Translations under genes and position numbers: made by a program
Shown here: piece by piece, positions 1 through 11,560 of the stretch
Layout of the letters: each line of letters begins with the position of its first letter
How positions within the stretch are numbered: position 1 is the first letter of the stretch
The notes under the pieces: model-generated
What the model was told of the DNA's origin: nothing
Databases searched by the model: none
Seen by the model: the letters and a program-made list of their open reading frames with translations, nothing else
Assembly: GCF_029227915.1 (NCBI RefSeq)
Contig: NC_079880.1
Coordinates: 25,537,501-25,601,500 of the forward strand
Source: Hydractinia symbiolongicarpus
Lineage: Eukaryota; Cnidaria; Hydrozoa; Anthoathecata; Hydractiniidae
DNA: 64,000 nucleotides
Direction of reading: 5' to 3'

Positions 1-1111
1 CTTGCAAGCGCTTGTAGTGTGTGGACGCATTTGTGAAGTTTTATTTCCATACAATACTCGTCGACTGAAACTTGAGTGTGGCCGAACACTACTTTTTGTC
101 TAAAGGAAGAATTTGCAATGCCATTTAGACTGGTTTTAATACTCCATTGTGAATATAATGGACACAAAGAACAGAACAATGTTCATGTTGTAAATTTGTT
201 GCAGCATGATATTTCTTTCGCACAATCATGACTTAAATGAACATCACGAAGTTAAATCATCATTTTGTTAAGGGTATGTTGTGAAAGACAGTGACATAGG
301 CACACAAAATTAACTCCAAAACAACTGTCGCGCAAATGTCAGTCCACTTCATGTTTTATAAAAAGTATACTTTTTGTGTTCAGTCTGGATTTTTCAACAC
401 TCTTTCGCAGCAAGAAAGTCGTGGATTTATAAAAAAATAGTAATTCGAAAGTTTCTCTGTATCGGCTCAGGTAAAGTAGCCCTAAAACCACTTGATTTTT
501 TGAAATTTAGTCTACTTTCAAAAAACTGATCTGTAGTGTCAAAAAGTCACGATGTTTTGAGCCTTTTAAAAATCGTAATTCGGATGCCTTGCGTGTCGTT
601 AGTACTGGCGGGGTATGGATGGTTTTCTAAATAGATATAGAGCCTTGTCGCTGACCTTGTTTTATACCTTAATACTTTCTAGTAAAAGTCGTGTTTTTAA
701 TTTCTTAAGATAAGAGCTAGCAGTCGAAAGTACCCATAATCTCGGCCTAATGTTCATTATAAAATTCAAAGTCACAACACTTTGAGAAAAAGAAGATGTT
801 CGAACAAGAGAACAGATTGTAAATAACAGACTTCGAAGTAACTGTTTAAACTTTACGTTTGCATTGTCAAGGTGTTACAACGATATGTTTTCACTATCTA
901 ACATACACTCCCCACAAACGTGTTGGCACAGTGAACAACAAAAGCATGTTAAATATGATGGCTCTAAAGATTACTTTTGCCAGCTATTTAAAAGTTAGTC
1001 CAAACATTAAAATTTCGATTTTGACAAAATTTAGAAAACATAGTAAAAATTATAGTAAAAAACGTGAGGCAAAATAGGGAAATATATTTTATATCTTTAC
1101 ACCCATTAAAT
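1..1111. other. no gene seen
   Basis: AT-rich sequence with only short chance reading frames. Nothing recognisable; it may be spacer or the untranslated end of a gene outside the window. Confidence 0.5.
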
Positions 1112-1117
1112 TTTATT
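1112..1117 (-). promoter_or_regulatory. polyadenylation signal AATAAA
   Basis: AATAAA on the minus strand about 60 nt after the stop codon of the gene ending at 1176, giving a short 3' UTR. Confidence 0.45.
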
Positions 1118-1175
1118 CTTAAAACCAGTCCACAAATTAAAACCAAGCTTACACAAGAACATCTAGTAATTTCTA

Positions 1176-4100
1176 CTACAGCCACAGTCTCCCTTTGAAC
1201 TCTCTCACAATTTCGTTTTTATAAAAGATTGTTACATTAGTGTTTCCTTCAGCAACATGAATACTACTCACCGATGCGTTCTTTATAACCTTTGAATAAT
1301 CGCAGTAATCTTTCCACAATTTGAGTTTCGTTTTGTCACAAATATCTCGCGTAATCATTCTTTTCTTAAACTCATAATCCAGCAACGTTTGCGTTCTTTC
1401 TTGCTGTGCTTTCTTGAAACCATCAACCGAATAACATCTTGCAATACCCCAAATATATTGTTTTTGACCCATCGTTAAATCCTCATGCTTCAAAAAGTTA
1501 CTACCTCCGGCAAACTTGGGCAATTGTATTGGACGACCAAATCGATATGCCACGTCAGCAGATTTACATCTTCTATTGTGTAGTTTGTTCTGGTTGACGT
1601 AATTGCGAACATTTTCATGCAGGTACATCTCTTTTGGGGTACAATCAGGAGTACGTACAGTATATATGTTTCCATAGTTACCAGAAGATCTAGAAGAAGC
1701 TAAAGAGAGAGTAAAACTAACACATTATTAAAGTTCATTTTCTTGTGGTGTGAGAAAAGTTTTTTTTACATACAAGCAAATGGGGGAAAACATTTTTAAC
1801 GAGTTAATTTAGCTTAAAAAATTGTTGCAAATTCATAATTTAGACATTTAGAATCTGTCATTCAGCTAAAATAAATATAAAAATACTAATCAGTAGCCCG
1901 GGTTCATCTGTCCTTTTTATACCACATTGCGTGCGTCTCGCTAGTTACGCAGCTAAGCTACCATTTTTCGTGACAGACAGATGGACAGACGTATACGGGT
2001 ATCATAATATAGATTTTAAATTTCGTTCACTTAAACTCTTCGATTAGTTGTACATTAAACATAACAGATCAAAAAAATCCTTGCTAAAACTATCCAATAG
2101 GGCCAGTCAGCTGAACAAACAGAACTTCATACTAGAGAACATAGAACATGTTAAATAGCATAAAAACTCACCTACAATTTATCAATATGAATTAAGTGAA
2201 ACAGAAATAAATTATACCTAATTTATGAATAGGTATTATACTATGCTGGATCATGGGAGAAATACATAAAATTAAATAAAAAGTTGATGATCCAGAGATA
2301 TTTTTTATTGGTGCCGTTATCATCAGTTAAAAAGACACAATTTCCTCAAAGGTTGCAAGGAAACCCTCTAAAGTACGAATCTGCTTTCCGAAAAAACTTA
2401 TTTTATTTGGGTTTAAACTCATATTATTTCTCGTTGCTATGTAATTAACTTAAAAAAAAACAAAATTAAAAAAAGCTAAAAGTTAATCTAGGAGAGTGAC
2501 TTACTGAAGCTCAACTCGATATTATGTAACTTTATAAGCATTTACCTGATTGTGATCTTGAAAGTCTACCATTATGATTATGAGGACTTGGCCTGAAAAA
2601 AAAATAGGAGTAAATTATAAACCACTTTCCGTAAAACACAAGTTTTTGATATTTTGTTGAGGACAATAGACATGGCTAAACAACATACCACAGAAGGCAA
2701 GTAAATCCATTTAAAAACAAAATATTCAATCAAATTCTTTTTTAAAAAAATAGTTAAAAAATTAAATTTGGTGCTTTTTGGATCTTGTGCTACCAAAAAA
2801 TATGTATAAATTTCAATATCTCTTTTGCTTTTTTACCTGCAAGAATATGTGCCTATCTACAAAAAGTCCACTTGAGCACTAGACACTTTAAAAACCTTTG
2901 TACATTAACAGTTTAAAGCGACTAATGTTCTCCACCGAAATGGGTTAGAAGAAGGCAAATTAATTATATAGTTGTTCTACAGGCACGACTCTATTTTCCA
3001 AAAAAACTACGTAATAATAACACTTTTGAGTTGATATCATTATTAGCAGACGTTGAACTTACCAGGCATTTAGCAGGCATTCAACTTACCATAATTTTTA
3101 TTAAAATTTCCCAGCTGTAACTTATGTTTGTTCTCATTAGCATCCCTATGTAGATTCCAAGATAAAGAGATTTTGTTACATTATATCATTCAGCTTTGAT
3201 AAAATTTTGATTTTTTAAGATTGTGAGCTCAAAGAAATAATTGTGTGCCAACCCTATATGTTCTTTATCCATAATTATTTTTAATTTGTTGACAAACTAG
3301 GAAATTATGTGTGTTGTTTTTATAAAAAACAAATTGAAATTTTAAGAATATATTTATATCAGAGATCTTGAAATATTTTTGAGATTCAAACTTTAAATTG
3401 CGTATTTGCGTAAAAACAAAAAATCTTATGTGGATTAATTTATCTGCACAAAATTTTGAAAAGTGAGGAAACTTGACTTAATGATGCAGATGTGCAATGA
3501 ATATTTAAATTATATATATATACATAACTTTTAAAATTCCTACAACCACAGAAATTATCCTAACCTTTCAAAACCGGCTTTCACTAAAATCCGTCCACAT
3601 GAATATTTATCCCCAAGCTTAATGAGCTATATGCAGTACTTCCGGGTTTTAAATATATTTCTCGTTATAAATAACATTTCTAAATTTGGAAACATTTTTG
3701 ACTATGAATTTGATTTTTTTTAAATGCTTTCTCATATCTGATATATACTATTCCCAATCAACCTTTCTCGGCTCCCATAGATTTTTGTTATTAGAGAATC
3801 TAAGGTAATTAATGATTGTATATACATATTTTATGGTTTCTTTTTTAATGTTTAGAGTCAATACAGATTTTTTTCTCAGTATATACATTATTAGCAGGTC
3901 AGTCACAGGGCCAGGAAGTATTTTGAAAGATATTAAAGTACAAACAAACCTTTTCGAAGCAACAACGTGATTATTTTCTTTTACTTTGTACTATAGAGAA
4001 AAAAGAGAATATGCACAGTAACTATATTTTGTATTATTGTTTTATTCCATATAATAATCAATGGTAATGCTTTAGAATATCTTTTATTGTTTTCTGATTA

Positions 4101-4529
4101 GTACAAACCGGAATATGACTTTCTGACGAACCCCACAACTTAATGTCACAAATACTTTTAGGCTCAGCTAATAGATTCTTAAAGAGGAGGGGGAAGGCAA
4201 AGTCAAAATGTCCTTCGACTAAACTTAAACAACCTTAAGATAAACAATGTTGTTGCTTCTACATAGCAAAACTTCAAATTCTGGCTTACCCAGTTTCCCA
4301 AACCGTCCAGGTATTTAAAAGAGGATATAATGGCGTAAAATGATGTTCGCTACAAAAATCAAATAACAAAAATTCATACCTTCTCCAGCGCTTTTGAATG
4401 TCGAACAGATTGACTTGGCACTTTCTGAACTTTTGTAAGCTTGCTTTCATCTTGGTTTTTATGTAATGGCTGGTGGCGAATTGACAACTTTCGAAATCCC
4501 TCCGGGGTTATAAAATATTCATATTCCAT
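1176..4529 (-). CDS. unrecognised multi-exon gene, about 246 aa, basic protein
   Basis: Coding exons read on the minus strand. Exon A is 4529-4380 (50 codons, ATG at 4529, donor GTATGAAT). A 20-nt microexon at 2856-2837 is a candidate that fits the phase. Exon B is 2592-2546 (acceptor after a T tract, donor GTAAATG). The last exon is 1699-1176 (acceptor TCTCTCTTTAG). Phases 0, 2 and 1 chain without a stop. The last exon holds most of the protein: a Ser/Gly-rich start, then the motif YTVRTPDCTPKEMYLHENV, then a Lys/Arg-rich region with a GRPIQLPKF stretch. No signal peptide or membrane segment is seen. I do not recognise the family; the short, basic, motif-dotted sequence would suit a cytoskeletal or axonemal protein, but that is a guess. 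The microexon is the weakest part of the model. Confidence 0.6.
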
Positions 4530-6062
4530 TCTACTTCTAGAACAGTAACAGGTAAAACTGAGACAAATTAATGAATATTGAAGAAATAATGATACTGAAT
4601 GGTCGTTTTGGTCTGAATAAGACTAGTTTTGTCTAAGGAGAACAAATGATGTTCTGAAGTATATACATAGCAATCAATATATAATTAAAGACCCTCTACA
4701 TTGGAGATCAATGCTTAATATTTTTTAAACAGTTTATCTTTAAAAATTAAAAAAATAAATAAAATTAGTACACAGCCGCATCCAAAAAATAAATTATATT
4801 TTACCGTTTTTACCAAGAATAACGTAAAAGAACACAAACAAGAAATTATAGACTTAAAAGTGCAAATTAATGTATTTAAAAGTAATTGGGATCAAGGTTT
4901 TAAAAATATCCTTATAAATAAATGTTGAAAGATATATATACTCAGAAGTCTTTGAGAATAAAAGAAAATTAATTCTCTCTGATATTTTAATTTTGAATGT
5001 AACAGCTTCACAGAAATACTTTTGCTATATTCAAAATAGACAAAATAGACAAACAAACTAGTTTGGTGAAGGAAATTGTTAAAATACCTGAATTTTAAAA
5101 AACTTGTCCAATTTAAAGGATAGATTTTTTGCGATAACATAGGAAAATAAGGACTTCGAATGGAAGTTCTGTATTTGTTTTGGAGATAGCCAATTTTTTT
5201 GTTTATCATTAAGCTTAAATATTGGTGCAGTAGATAGACTTTTTTACTTTACCATCATATCAAATATGCATAAATTCTTTTTCTATATATACATTTTTAA
5301 TAATAAAATTAAAGTTTGGAAAATCCTCATAAACCATCCTGGGTTTAAATTAGAAACAAAAAATCAATTTACACAAATTTGCTGACTGTAGAGAAAAAAC
5401 TTTTTTCAATTGTGGTCCGGGAGGACTGTCGGCCACTTGCCATCGATCCCTTGTTATTTTATTAAAACAAAAAATATAGAATTGGTGATACAAGGGATTA
5501 ACTGAGAAATTCACAACTTTAACATTTCCTTTTTAGAATGATTCATAAAAACAGCATTTCTATTCGCAATTTGATAATTGCGGCTTCTTAATTTAAACCC
5601 TGTCACTGATACATTTTTATTTAAACTAGTTTAGTTAAACTAAATTTTCATTATTTCTTTGGTAGTGTTGTATTGTTATAATTTTTTCCGAATAAACAAT
5701 ATTTCATAGAAAAAGGTTGTTATTGATGGTCTAAAAGTATTTAGCTAACATTTTCTTAAAACATTTTTAGCTGCAAAATAATTTTATATCTACTACTAAT
5801 TTGAATTTTAGAAGTAATTTTCCTTTTTTTTTCAGAAATAATAATTAAAATTGATTTAGTACTAATGAAAATGATAACACAGTTATAGGATAAAAAAGTT
5901 ACGTTTAGACTTATGACATTGTGATTCTGTATAGTGTTTTGACAATTGAATTAGATGTGAAAACGAAAACAAGGAAAACTAATATTGTTTTATCAAAATC
6001 TTACAAAAAGAAGTTATGTGATATAAATAACAGTGAGCAAATAAATTTTAACTTCTTGTTAT
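4530..6062. other. intergenic, AT-rich
   Basis: Spacer between two minus-strand genes. It must hold the promoter of the gene starting at 4529. No coding exon or repeat family was recognised. Confidence 0.5.
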
Positions 6063-6383
6063 TCAATCGATGTTATCTTTATTGGCATGCTTTTGTTTAT
6101 CAATCTCCTTTGTCAAATTATAAATTTGCGATGCCATTTTAACCCTTTCCATCTGTCGAATCTGTCGTTTACGGGTTATATAAGTTGGTTTGTTGTCAAC
6201 ATATGTCCAGTCTGGAAGATCTGTTAAAGGCCCATAGGCTAACGCGTCTGCTGCTTGGTTATTTCGAAGTCTATACTTTGATCCAGCTAGTGAGAGCAAG
6301 GAAGTTGACAACTGATTTTGTTGCATACAATATACATGTCTTTTACACTGGCACAACCTTGACATGAGCTTCTGAGCCAACAT
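6063..6383 (-). CDS. MRPL52: mitochondrial ribosomal protein L52 (mL52)
   Basis: A 106-residue product from ATG 6383 to the stop at 6063, in one exon. Residues about 1-35 are rich in Arg, Lys, Ser and Leu with almost no acids, as in a mitochondrial targeting peptide. The next part carries the L52 signature: a G-x-x-x-R-L-R motif, then AYGPLTDLPDWTYVD, then a basic helix. The GPLTDLPDW block is the family hallmark. The protein is part of the large mitoribosomal subunit. The human protein is slightly longer (about 123 aa) at the C-terminus. An in-frame upstream ATG at 6497 would add a poor, Tyr-rich leader, and ATG 6365 is also possible; I chose 6383 because it gives a clean presequence. The lack of introns could mean a compact gene or a retrocopy, but the frame is intact. 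Confidence 0.85.
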   Translation of the reverse strand: MLAQKLMSRLCQCKRHVYCMQQNQLSTSLLSLAGSKYRLRNNQAADALAYGPLTDLPDWTYVDNKPTYITRKRQIRQMERVKMASQIYNLTKEIDKQKHANKDNID

Positions 6384-8500
6384 TGTATACTTATTGTATT
6401 GTATATTATATACTTTCCTTTGTGTACTATAATTTATATAACTAAAAAAAGAACATGTATATAAATATCTTTCTGAATTATGCCAAAACTTGTACAAATA
6501 TATTAATATTTGTTTAGGAGCATTTAGATTAACGAATTCTGAATCACGATTTACAGGACATTTTGAATCTACCTACTGAACATGAAATTTGCAGATCAAA
6601 ACTTAATGTTATTGTGACTGCACAGACTCCTCGATTTGTTTTCTCATCATTTTAAAGATCGTTTTCTTGTCATTTTAGAGCGAAATGCAGCGGCTATCAA
6701 ACATCTTTAAATTAAAATAATAATAACAATAATATAACACTACATCAAAACATGATTAAAGAGATTGCTGTATTTTATTCAAATCAACTAAAAGGAGATC
6801 ATATGGGACTTATAAACAACCCCATATTTTGTTCTAAAATCATTAAAATGCTATCATATGGAGTTTAAACAACGCTGTATTTTGTTCCGAAATCATCAAA
6901 ACGCGATCATATAGAACTCAAACAATGCTGTATTTTAGTTTTGTTTTTTGTAGCTACATAGCGTGTACCATCCATATTACGTGAACGTCCTAATTCCCTG
7001 ATTTTATTTTTCTCAGTAACCTTCCCTTTTTATTGGCAACACTGGATGGCTATGACATGAGCCTCGCGTCTAGGATGTAACATATAACCATTGTTGTGAA
7101 TACCAAAACTTGTGCACTTTACACTTTTGTGCACTTGTTTTAAGGGATGGTTTTTAAAAACATAAGTTATGTGCCGAGCAAACTCCCAGACCGTTGCTAG
7201 AGCAGTTTGTTTAGATAATCACATAATAAGGAAGGTATATTTCTACTTTTCAGCAAAAGATTTTTAGAAGCAAAATCAAAAGAAACAAAACTGCACATGC
7301 TTGAATGCTTGAATAACATTTCGCCAGCAAATTTAATGTCCAATTCGCTTTGTGAAAATCCTAGTTACTCTCGTACTTTATGTGGAAGACTGGGGTTCGA
7401 CTCGTCTTGATGGCTACTCAATATAGGCGAGTGAATGTTACTGCTCAGTACCGACCACTAACAATAAACGGAAATAATTTCCCAATCAAGAAGTACTTCC
7501 TGATGGGGAAGTCTTTTAACTGCGTTATCCAGAAGTAACTTCTCGATTGAGAAGCTCAAAATAAGTAAACTGCTTTGCGCATCGCTACTTACGTTTGCAC
7601 AATAAAAAATGTCAATATGTAAATCAAGCTTTAAATTTTACCCCAGATTTACCGAGCAAAAAAATTTTTACCATGGCTGTAAGCTACATTTTCGAGCATT
7701 GCAACCACATGGGGAGAGCTCAGAAAATAACAATATATTTGCGACTGCCTTTTTTAAAACATGATAACTATTTGATAGCTATTTTTTATGGTTATAGTTG
7801 TACTTGCAGCCATGATCAATACTTCCCTTCTTGTTAGAATAAAAAAGAGATGCGAGAAAGCCATTTTTAATAGGTTTTAATAGCATCGAAAATTCTTGAG
7901 GAAGTTCATTCAGCAGGTCCCTATATTTGCAAATAATGTACTTTCCGACCTGGAAGTTTTTCCCTCATCTGGAAGTAGTTGCCTATTTTTGCTAGTGGCA
8001 ACCCCCCCCCCCCCCCCCCCCCCCCCACACACAGGTATAAGCCACAAGTCATGTGGTTGTTGCTGGATGTTGCAATGCGTTGTCTGGTAAAGTGCAGATC
8101 CTAATTTGATCTGCGTAGCTTAAAATGAGCTTTAAGTACTCTAGGACACCCTATGTCTACCCCATGGTCCCCCTGAAAATAATAGTGTGGTATTTCCCTG
8201 TGAGGCTACTAGCTAGCTAGCCATGTAAAATAAGCACATCTTTCTATCTATCCAAAGCCCCAACCTCATGAAGAGTATCAAATCAACTCAAACAGGCAAA
8301 TATAAGCAAAACTATTTTGTAAACCAACTAGCTAGATTAGAATAGAATATTGTTTTGAAAGCATGGTCGTCTGTTGTTGCCATCGTGCTGTTGCGTTTTT
8401 TCGTATATGGCGCGCTAATCTTCTCAAATTATGCTTTCCTGAATGGAGCGCCACAACCATCTTCAATCTGGAAAATCTTCCCTGGTTCCCCCACAGCTAT
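6384..8500. other. intergenic with repeat fragments
   Basis: No convincing exon. Holds imperfect repeats of a motif with a five-base core (AAATCATNAAAA... followed by ATCATATGG-like words) at about 6770-6930, a possible tRNA-like B-box at about 7390-7400 and a poly-C run. Otherwise AT-rich spacer. Confidence 0.4.
8002..8026. repeat. poly-C homopolymer, 25 bases, then (AC)n
   Basis: An uninterrupted run of 25 C followed by a short AC tract. Its length is likely to vary between individuals and sequencing runs. Confidence 0.9.
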
Positions 8501-8502
8501 AT

Positions 8503-8570
8503 CTCGTCCCCGGAGCTTCTTTTTCGCTTTCTGATATGCGTGCTGGCGAAAAAGAAGCTCTAGGGACGAG
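8503..8570. mobile_element. short palindromic MITE-like element
   Basis: The left arm CTCGTCCCCGGAGCTTCTTT and the right arm AAAGAAGCTCTAGGGACGAG are near-perfect inverted repeats around a 20-odd-base loop. The same end sequence recurs near 11.45, 44.7, 49.5, 50.14-50.23 and 50.61-50.69 kb, so it is a dispersed family. Confidence 0.7.
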
Positions 8571-8619
8571 ATTGTCCCCACAGGGCTCTTCTTTGTCTTT
8601 AATATCGAAGGCATATGAG

Positions 8620-8740
8620 AAAAGTGAGACCCGATACCCTATGTGATACCCGAGACCCGAGACCCGATACCCTGACACCGATACCCGAGACCCGAGACCC
8701 AATACCCTGATACCGATACCCGAGACCCGAGACCCTGATT
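8620..8740. repeat. left terminal inverted repeat made of minisatellite units
   Basis: Tandem permutations of ACCCGAGACCCGATACCCTG fill the arm. The mirror array is at 10885-10990, ending at a poly-A/T tract on the inner side of both arms. Confidence 0.85.
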
Positions 8741-8789
8741 TTTTTTTTATTATTTTTTTTAATTTTTTATTTGAATATGAACGATAATA

Positions 8790-9720
8790 AAAACACATTT
8801 TGATATGTATATATTTCTTCATTATACGGAAATATTTGTTGCACGTAATATGCGAATATGTTGCTGGCCTCAACAATGGTTTTATATCACCGGGAACTAC
8901 AATGAAACTAGAATCAAAAAAATTATTTTGTCTGATCAAACATGAATAATTAAAGTGATAATAGACGTTTTTAAATTCGTTAGAAAATGTTTGTTTTTTC
9001 GTTGTAGGGTCGAAATAACTCCTTTTAGTTTTCGAAACCACGATTAAATTTTCTATATTGTCTGATGGAATATTTGACTGAAATTTTCCTCCACAACCAT
9101 AGCAAGTTGATACATTTTTGTGGGTGTAGTTGAGTAGGAACAAGACATAACCATTATCTGTTGGTACAGGTGGTGCTGATTAACTGTTGCTGAAGGTGGA
9201 ATAGGTTGCGTTGATGGTGTTCTCGTTTGTGCAGAAGCTTGTGGATTGATTAAATTTGTGATTGGAACCTTTTTAACGTTAGCTGGCCCTTTTTTTCTCT
9301 GAGTTGCCTTCGTTTTCTTTTTGCCCGCGTTTTCTGTTTGGAAAAGTCTACTAGGCTTCTGACATTAGTTGTCTTTTTTTCGCATTGCTTTAAAAAGGTT
9401 CGACCACATTCAACTTGAATGCTATGCAGACAGTATGCGCACATATTCCGAAACCTTTAAACCGATAGCAAATTTCACAGCAAGTTAAAATGTTTTTTTT
9501 CTTGTTTATTCCAACTGTGAATGGTTGTTTTTCGTTTTTAGCATTTTTAACATAATATGTATCGCCAAATACTTTGATGACATCTTCATTGTTACCAGCT
9601 AACAATCTGGCATCTTTCATTATTTCTTCAACTATCGACTCTGGAATCCAATTTAACGTTTTCACAATCTCGACGTCTTTTCCCCACTTTTCCGACCCGG
9701 ATCCATTCTCTATCATTAAT
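8790..9720 (-). pseudogene. SWIM zinc-finger transposon protein, frameshifted
   Basis: The first frame (9716-9390) carries a SWIM-like CxxC...CxH cluster (TCCEICYRFKGFGICAHTVC) and stops after VVEPF. The natural continuation, a Lys/Arg-rich basic stretch (KTRAKRKRRQLREKK), lies in the next frame from about 9385, across a run of five T, so one base was probably gained or lost there. The third part, about 9143-8800, has a CYGCGGKF zinc-knuckle-like motif and a conserved block ending in NVYYHFNYSCL, resembling the C-terminal region of SWIM proteins in cnidarian transposons. SWIM fingers bind DNA or protein. The frame breaks show it is no longer functional as it stands. Confidence 0.6.
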
Positions 9721-9901
9721 TTTATCTTTTAATGCCTAGAGAAATTATGCTGAATCATCACTTAGACACATAAATAATATAAGCTTTCTGCACGTTAGAA
9801 ATAAAAAAGTAAGTGAAAAATGCACTCGGTAGAAAAAGAAAAAATATTTTGTGTAGATTGTTCAATCAAAATGCGAGAAAACCTAAAGTATATGATAATT
9901 A

Positions 9902-10489
9902 GACATACCGGACATTGCGTCTGAAATTTCATCGTCAGAATCAAGATTAATGAAATCCACACAGATGCCATGGGTGCCTAATAAAAAAAATAATATTCAA
10001 ATTAAAACCTGTCTGTATTAAACTAAGAATTATACACGGAAATAAATGATGCTCACCCAATGTCAAAATATCATAGTGTTCGCCAACTTTCAACACGTCT
10101 ACTTCGTTATACGATGTTGTTCTGTTGGGCACAATATTGTTGAGATCGTACAACACGTATTCTTTTTCTTGTTGTAAAAATATTTTTATAGTTAAATGCA
10201 TGCTATTGCTAATAGCGTGTAAGATTAAATCAACTATACTCTGATTATAATTCCTCATCTTTACGTATTCATCAAATTCTTCGATAATATCAGTGTCATC
10301 GGCAGTAAACACTCCGTAATAATCTAAATTGCTTAAGAGTTCATATCTTGTCATTTCAATGAGACCATCCAACGAAGGTATCGCGCTAAATTCTTTTTGC
10401 TTCATAGCACCCAACACTGCATATAGTGCACAAAAACCATCTTCTTTTACTTTCTGAATTCTCGCTTCCATCAACTTCACTTTTTTCAA
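9902..10489 (-). CDS. OTU-like cysteine protease, transposon-encoded
   Basis: The first exon (from ATG 10489 or 10471 down to about 10058) has an OTU core: EDGFCALYAV near the N-terminus carries the candidate catalytic Cys in a DG-x-C context, and GEHYDIL near the end carries the candidate catalytic His. A donor (GGGTGAGC) follows, and a second exon at about 9978-9909 joins in phase, adding a short acidic stretch (DSDDE). OTU proteins cleave ubiquitin chains; their role in transposons is not established. It lies inside the inverted repeats, upstream of the SWIM frame. Whether it is still expressed cannot be told. Confidence 0.55.
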
Positions 10490-10884
10490 AATGTAACTGT
10501 TAGAAGAAAAATTGGGTGAGATTACATAGCCTCTGTTACTCGAAAAACAATTTATATTTAAAAAAGAACATACCTTGATTCCATTGTAGTTGTAATTGAA
10601 TGTAAAATATAATAAAAACGTGTTTTAAAATTACTATTACTTCACTAAACACACGAACTTCACTCTTTGCTTTTTCCTTTCCCATTCAATCCATCGAACA
10701 GACACTTTCACATGCTTAATCTGGACTTCCTCATTAATTATTCATTCGATCGAACGTACGTCTTGCTTCGAATAAACTTAACATATCATCTCTGATATGT
10801 TAGGTTGAAAAAACAAGAAAATAATGAGAAAAATTAGATTTTTATTGAAATAAAACATCGCCGAAAAAAATTAATAAAAAAAAA

Positions 10885-11002
10885 AATCAGGGTATCGGGT
10901 CTCGGGTATCGGTGTCAGGGTATTGGGTCTCGGGTATCGGGTATCGGTATCAGGGTATCGGGTATCACATAGGGTATCGGGTCTCACTTTTCTCATATGC
11001 CG
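10885..11002. repeat. right terminal inverted repeat made of minisatellite units
   Basis: Tandem GGGTATCGGGTCTC-type units, reverse complement of the left array, then ACTTTTCTCATATGC at the outer end. Confidence 0.85.
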
Positions 11003-11191
11003 ATATCGAAGGCTTAGAAAAGAACTGGCGTTACTTTCGTCCTTGAAATGGACGTCCGAGGATGCCCCCCTTCCTACCCGTCAATTTCGCGAACAAAATG
11101 ACTGATAGCAGTTGTTCTTATCGATCTCATCTGAAAGATTCAAGACCACTTTCTGCTGGTGATGTGGAGCATCAAAACGAAAATGTAACAG

Positions 11192-11419
11192 AGCATCTAC
11201 AAGTTACAAAAAGCAACACGTGACTACCACAATCAACTAATACAATTACGTAACTCAAAACTCAGTGTCAATCGGACACAGCAACACGGCCCACTCTATC
11301 AACAGCTAGCAAAGGCGTACAGGTACACAGAGAGCAGTCACTACACAACAACAGCAGCCTTCGGAATAAGCTGTGTGGATTTAAAATTAGCGCGAGAGGT
11401 TTTTTCTTACTTGATCTGA
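11192..11419 (+). pseudogene. open 75-codon fragment, polar and helical, unrecognised
   Basis: A stop-to-stop frame rich in Gln, Tyr and Arg (for example YKLQKATRDYHNQLIQLR) with protein-like composition, in the higher-GC tract that received the Mutator-like insertion. There is no start codon at its head. It may be a decayed exon or transposon part. Confidence 0.2.
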
Positions 11420-11430
11420 GTTATCAGGAA

Positions 11431-11560
11431 AAGAAAAGAGTCCTGGGGACGAGGTTTGGGTCAAGGTGGTCTATATTTCATATAAGAGTTCCCAGACAAC
11501 AACTCTTTTCCACTTTTCGCCATCAAAGAGAAAAAGAACCCTAGGAACAAAGTTAAGTTC
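11431..11560. mobile_element. copies of the CCTGGGGACGAGGTT element end
   Basis: AAAAGAGTCCTGGGGACGAGG at 11435-11455 and a second diverged copy (AAAAAGAACCCTAGGAACAA) at 11531-11550 belong to the same dispersed inverted-repeat family as 8503-8570. Confidence 0.45.

Larger units (their letters stand above)
8611..11002 (-). mobile_element. Mutator-like element with OTU protease and SWIM finger remnants
   Basis: About 2.4 kb bounded by inverted repeats: 8611-8740 and 10885-11002 are reverse complements, starting GCATATGAGAAAAGTGAGAC. The 9-mer ATATCGAAG lies just outside both ends (8602-8610 and 11003-11011; the match extends to ATATCGAAGGC), which fits a target-site duplication of Mutator size (8-11 bp). 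Inside, on the minus strand, are an OTU-like cysteine protease frame and a SWIM-type zinc-finger frame followed by a second Cys-rich domain. SWIM fingers accompany MULE transposases, and MULEs often carry captured protease genes. No DDE transposase core was seen and the SWIM frame is broken, so it is probably a decayed or non-autonomous copy. Confidence 0.75.

Noticed and set aside
3086-3110. 25-nt candidate microexon (acceptor TTACAG, donor GTAAGT) in the left-most gene
   Set aside because: Its length breaks the phase between exon A and exon B; the 20-nt candidate at 2837-2856 fits alone.
8443-8646. Plus- and minus-strand frames over the GGTCTCGGGTATC arrays
   Set aside because: Tandem repeats with a unit that lacks stops give long frames without coding meaning.
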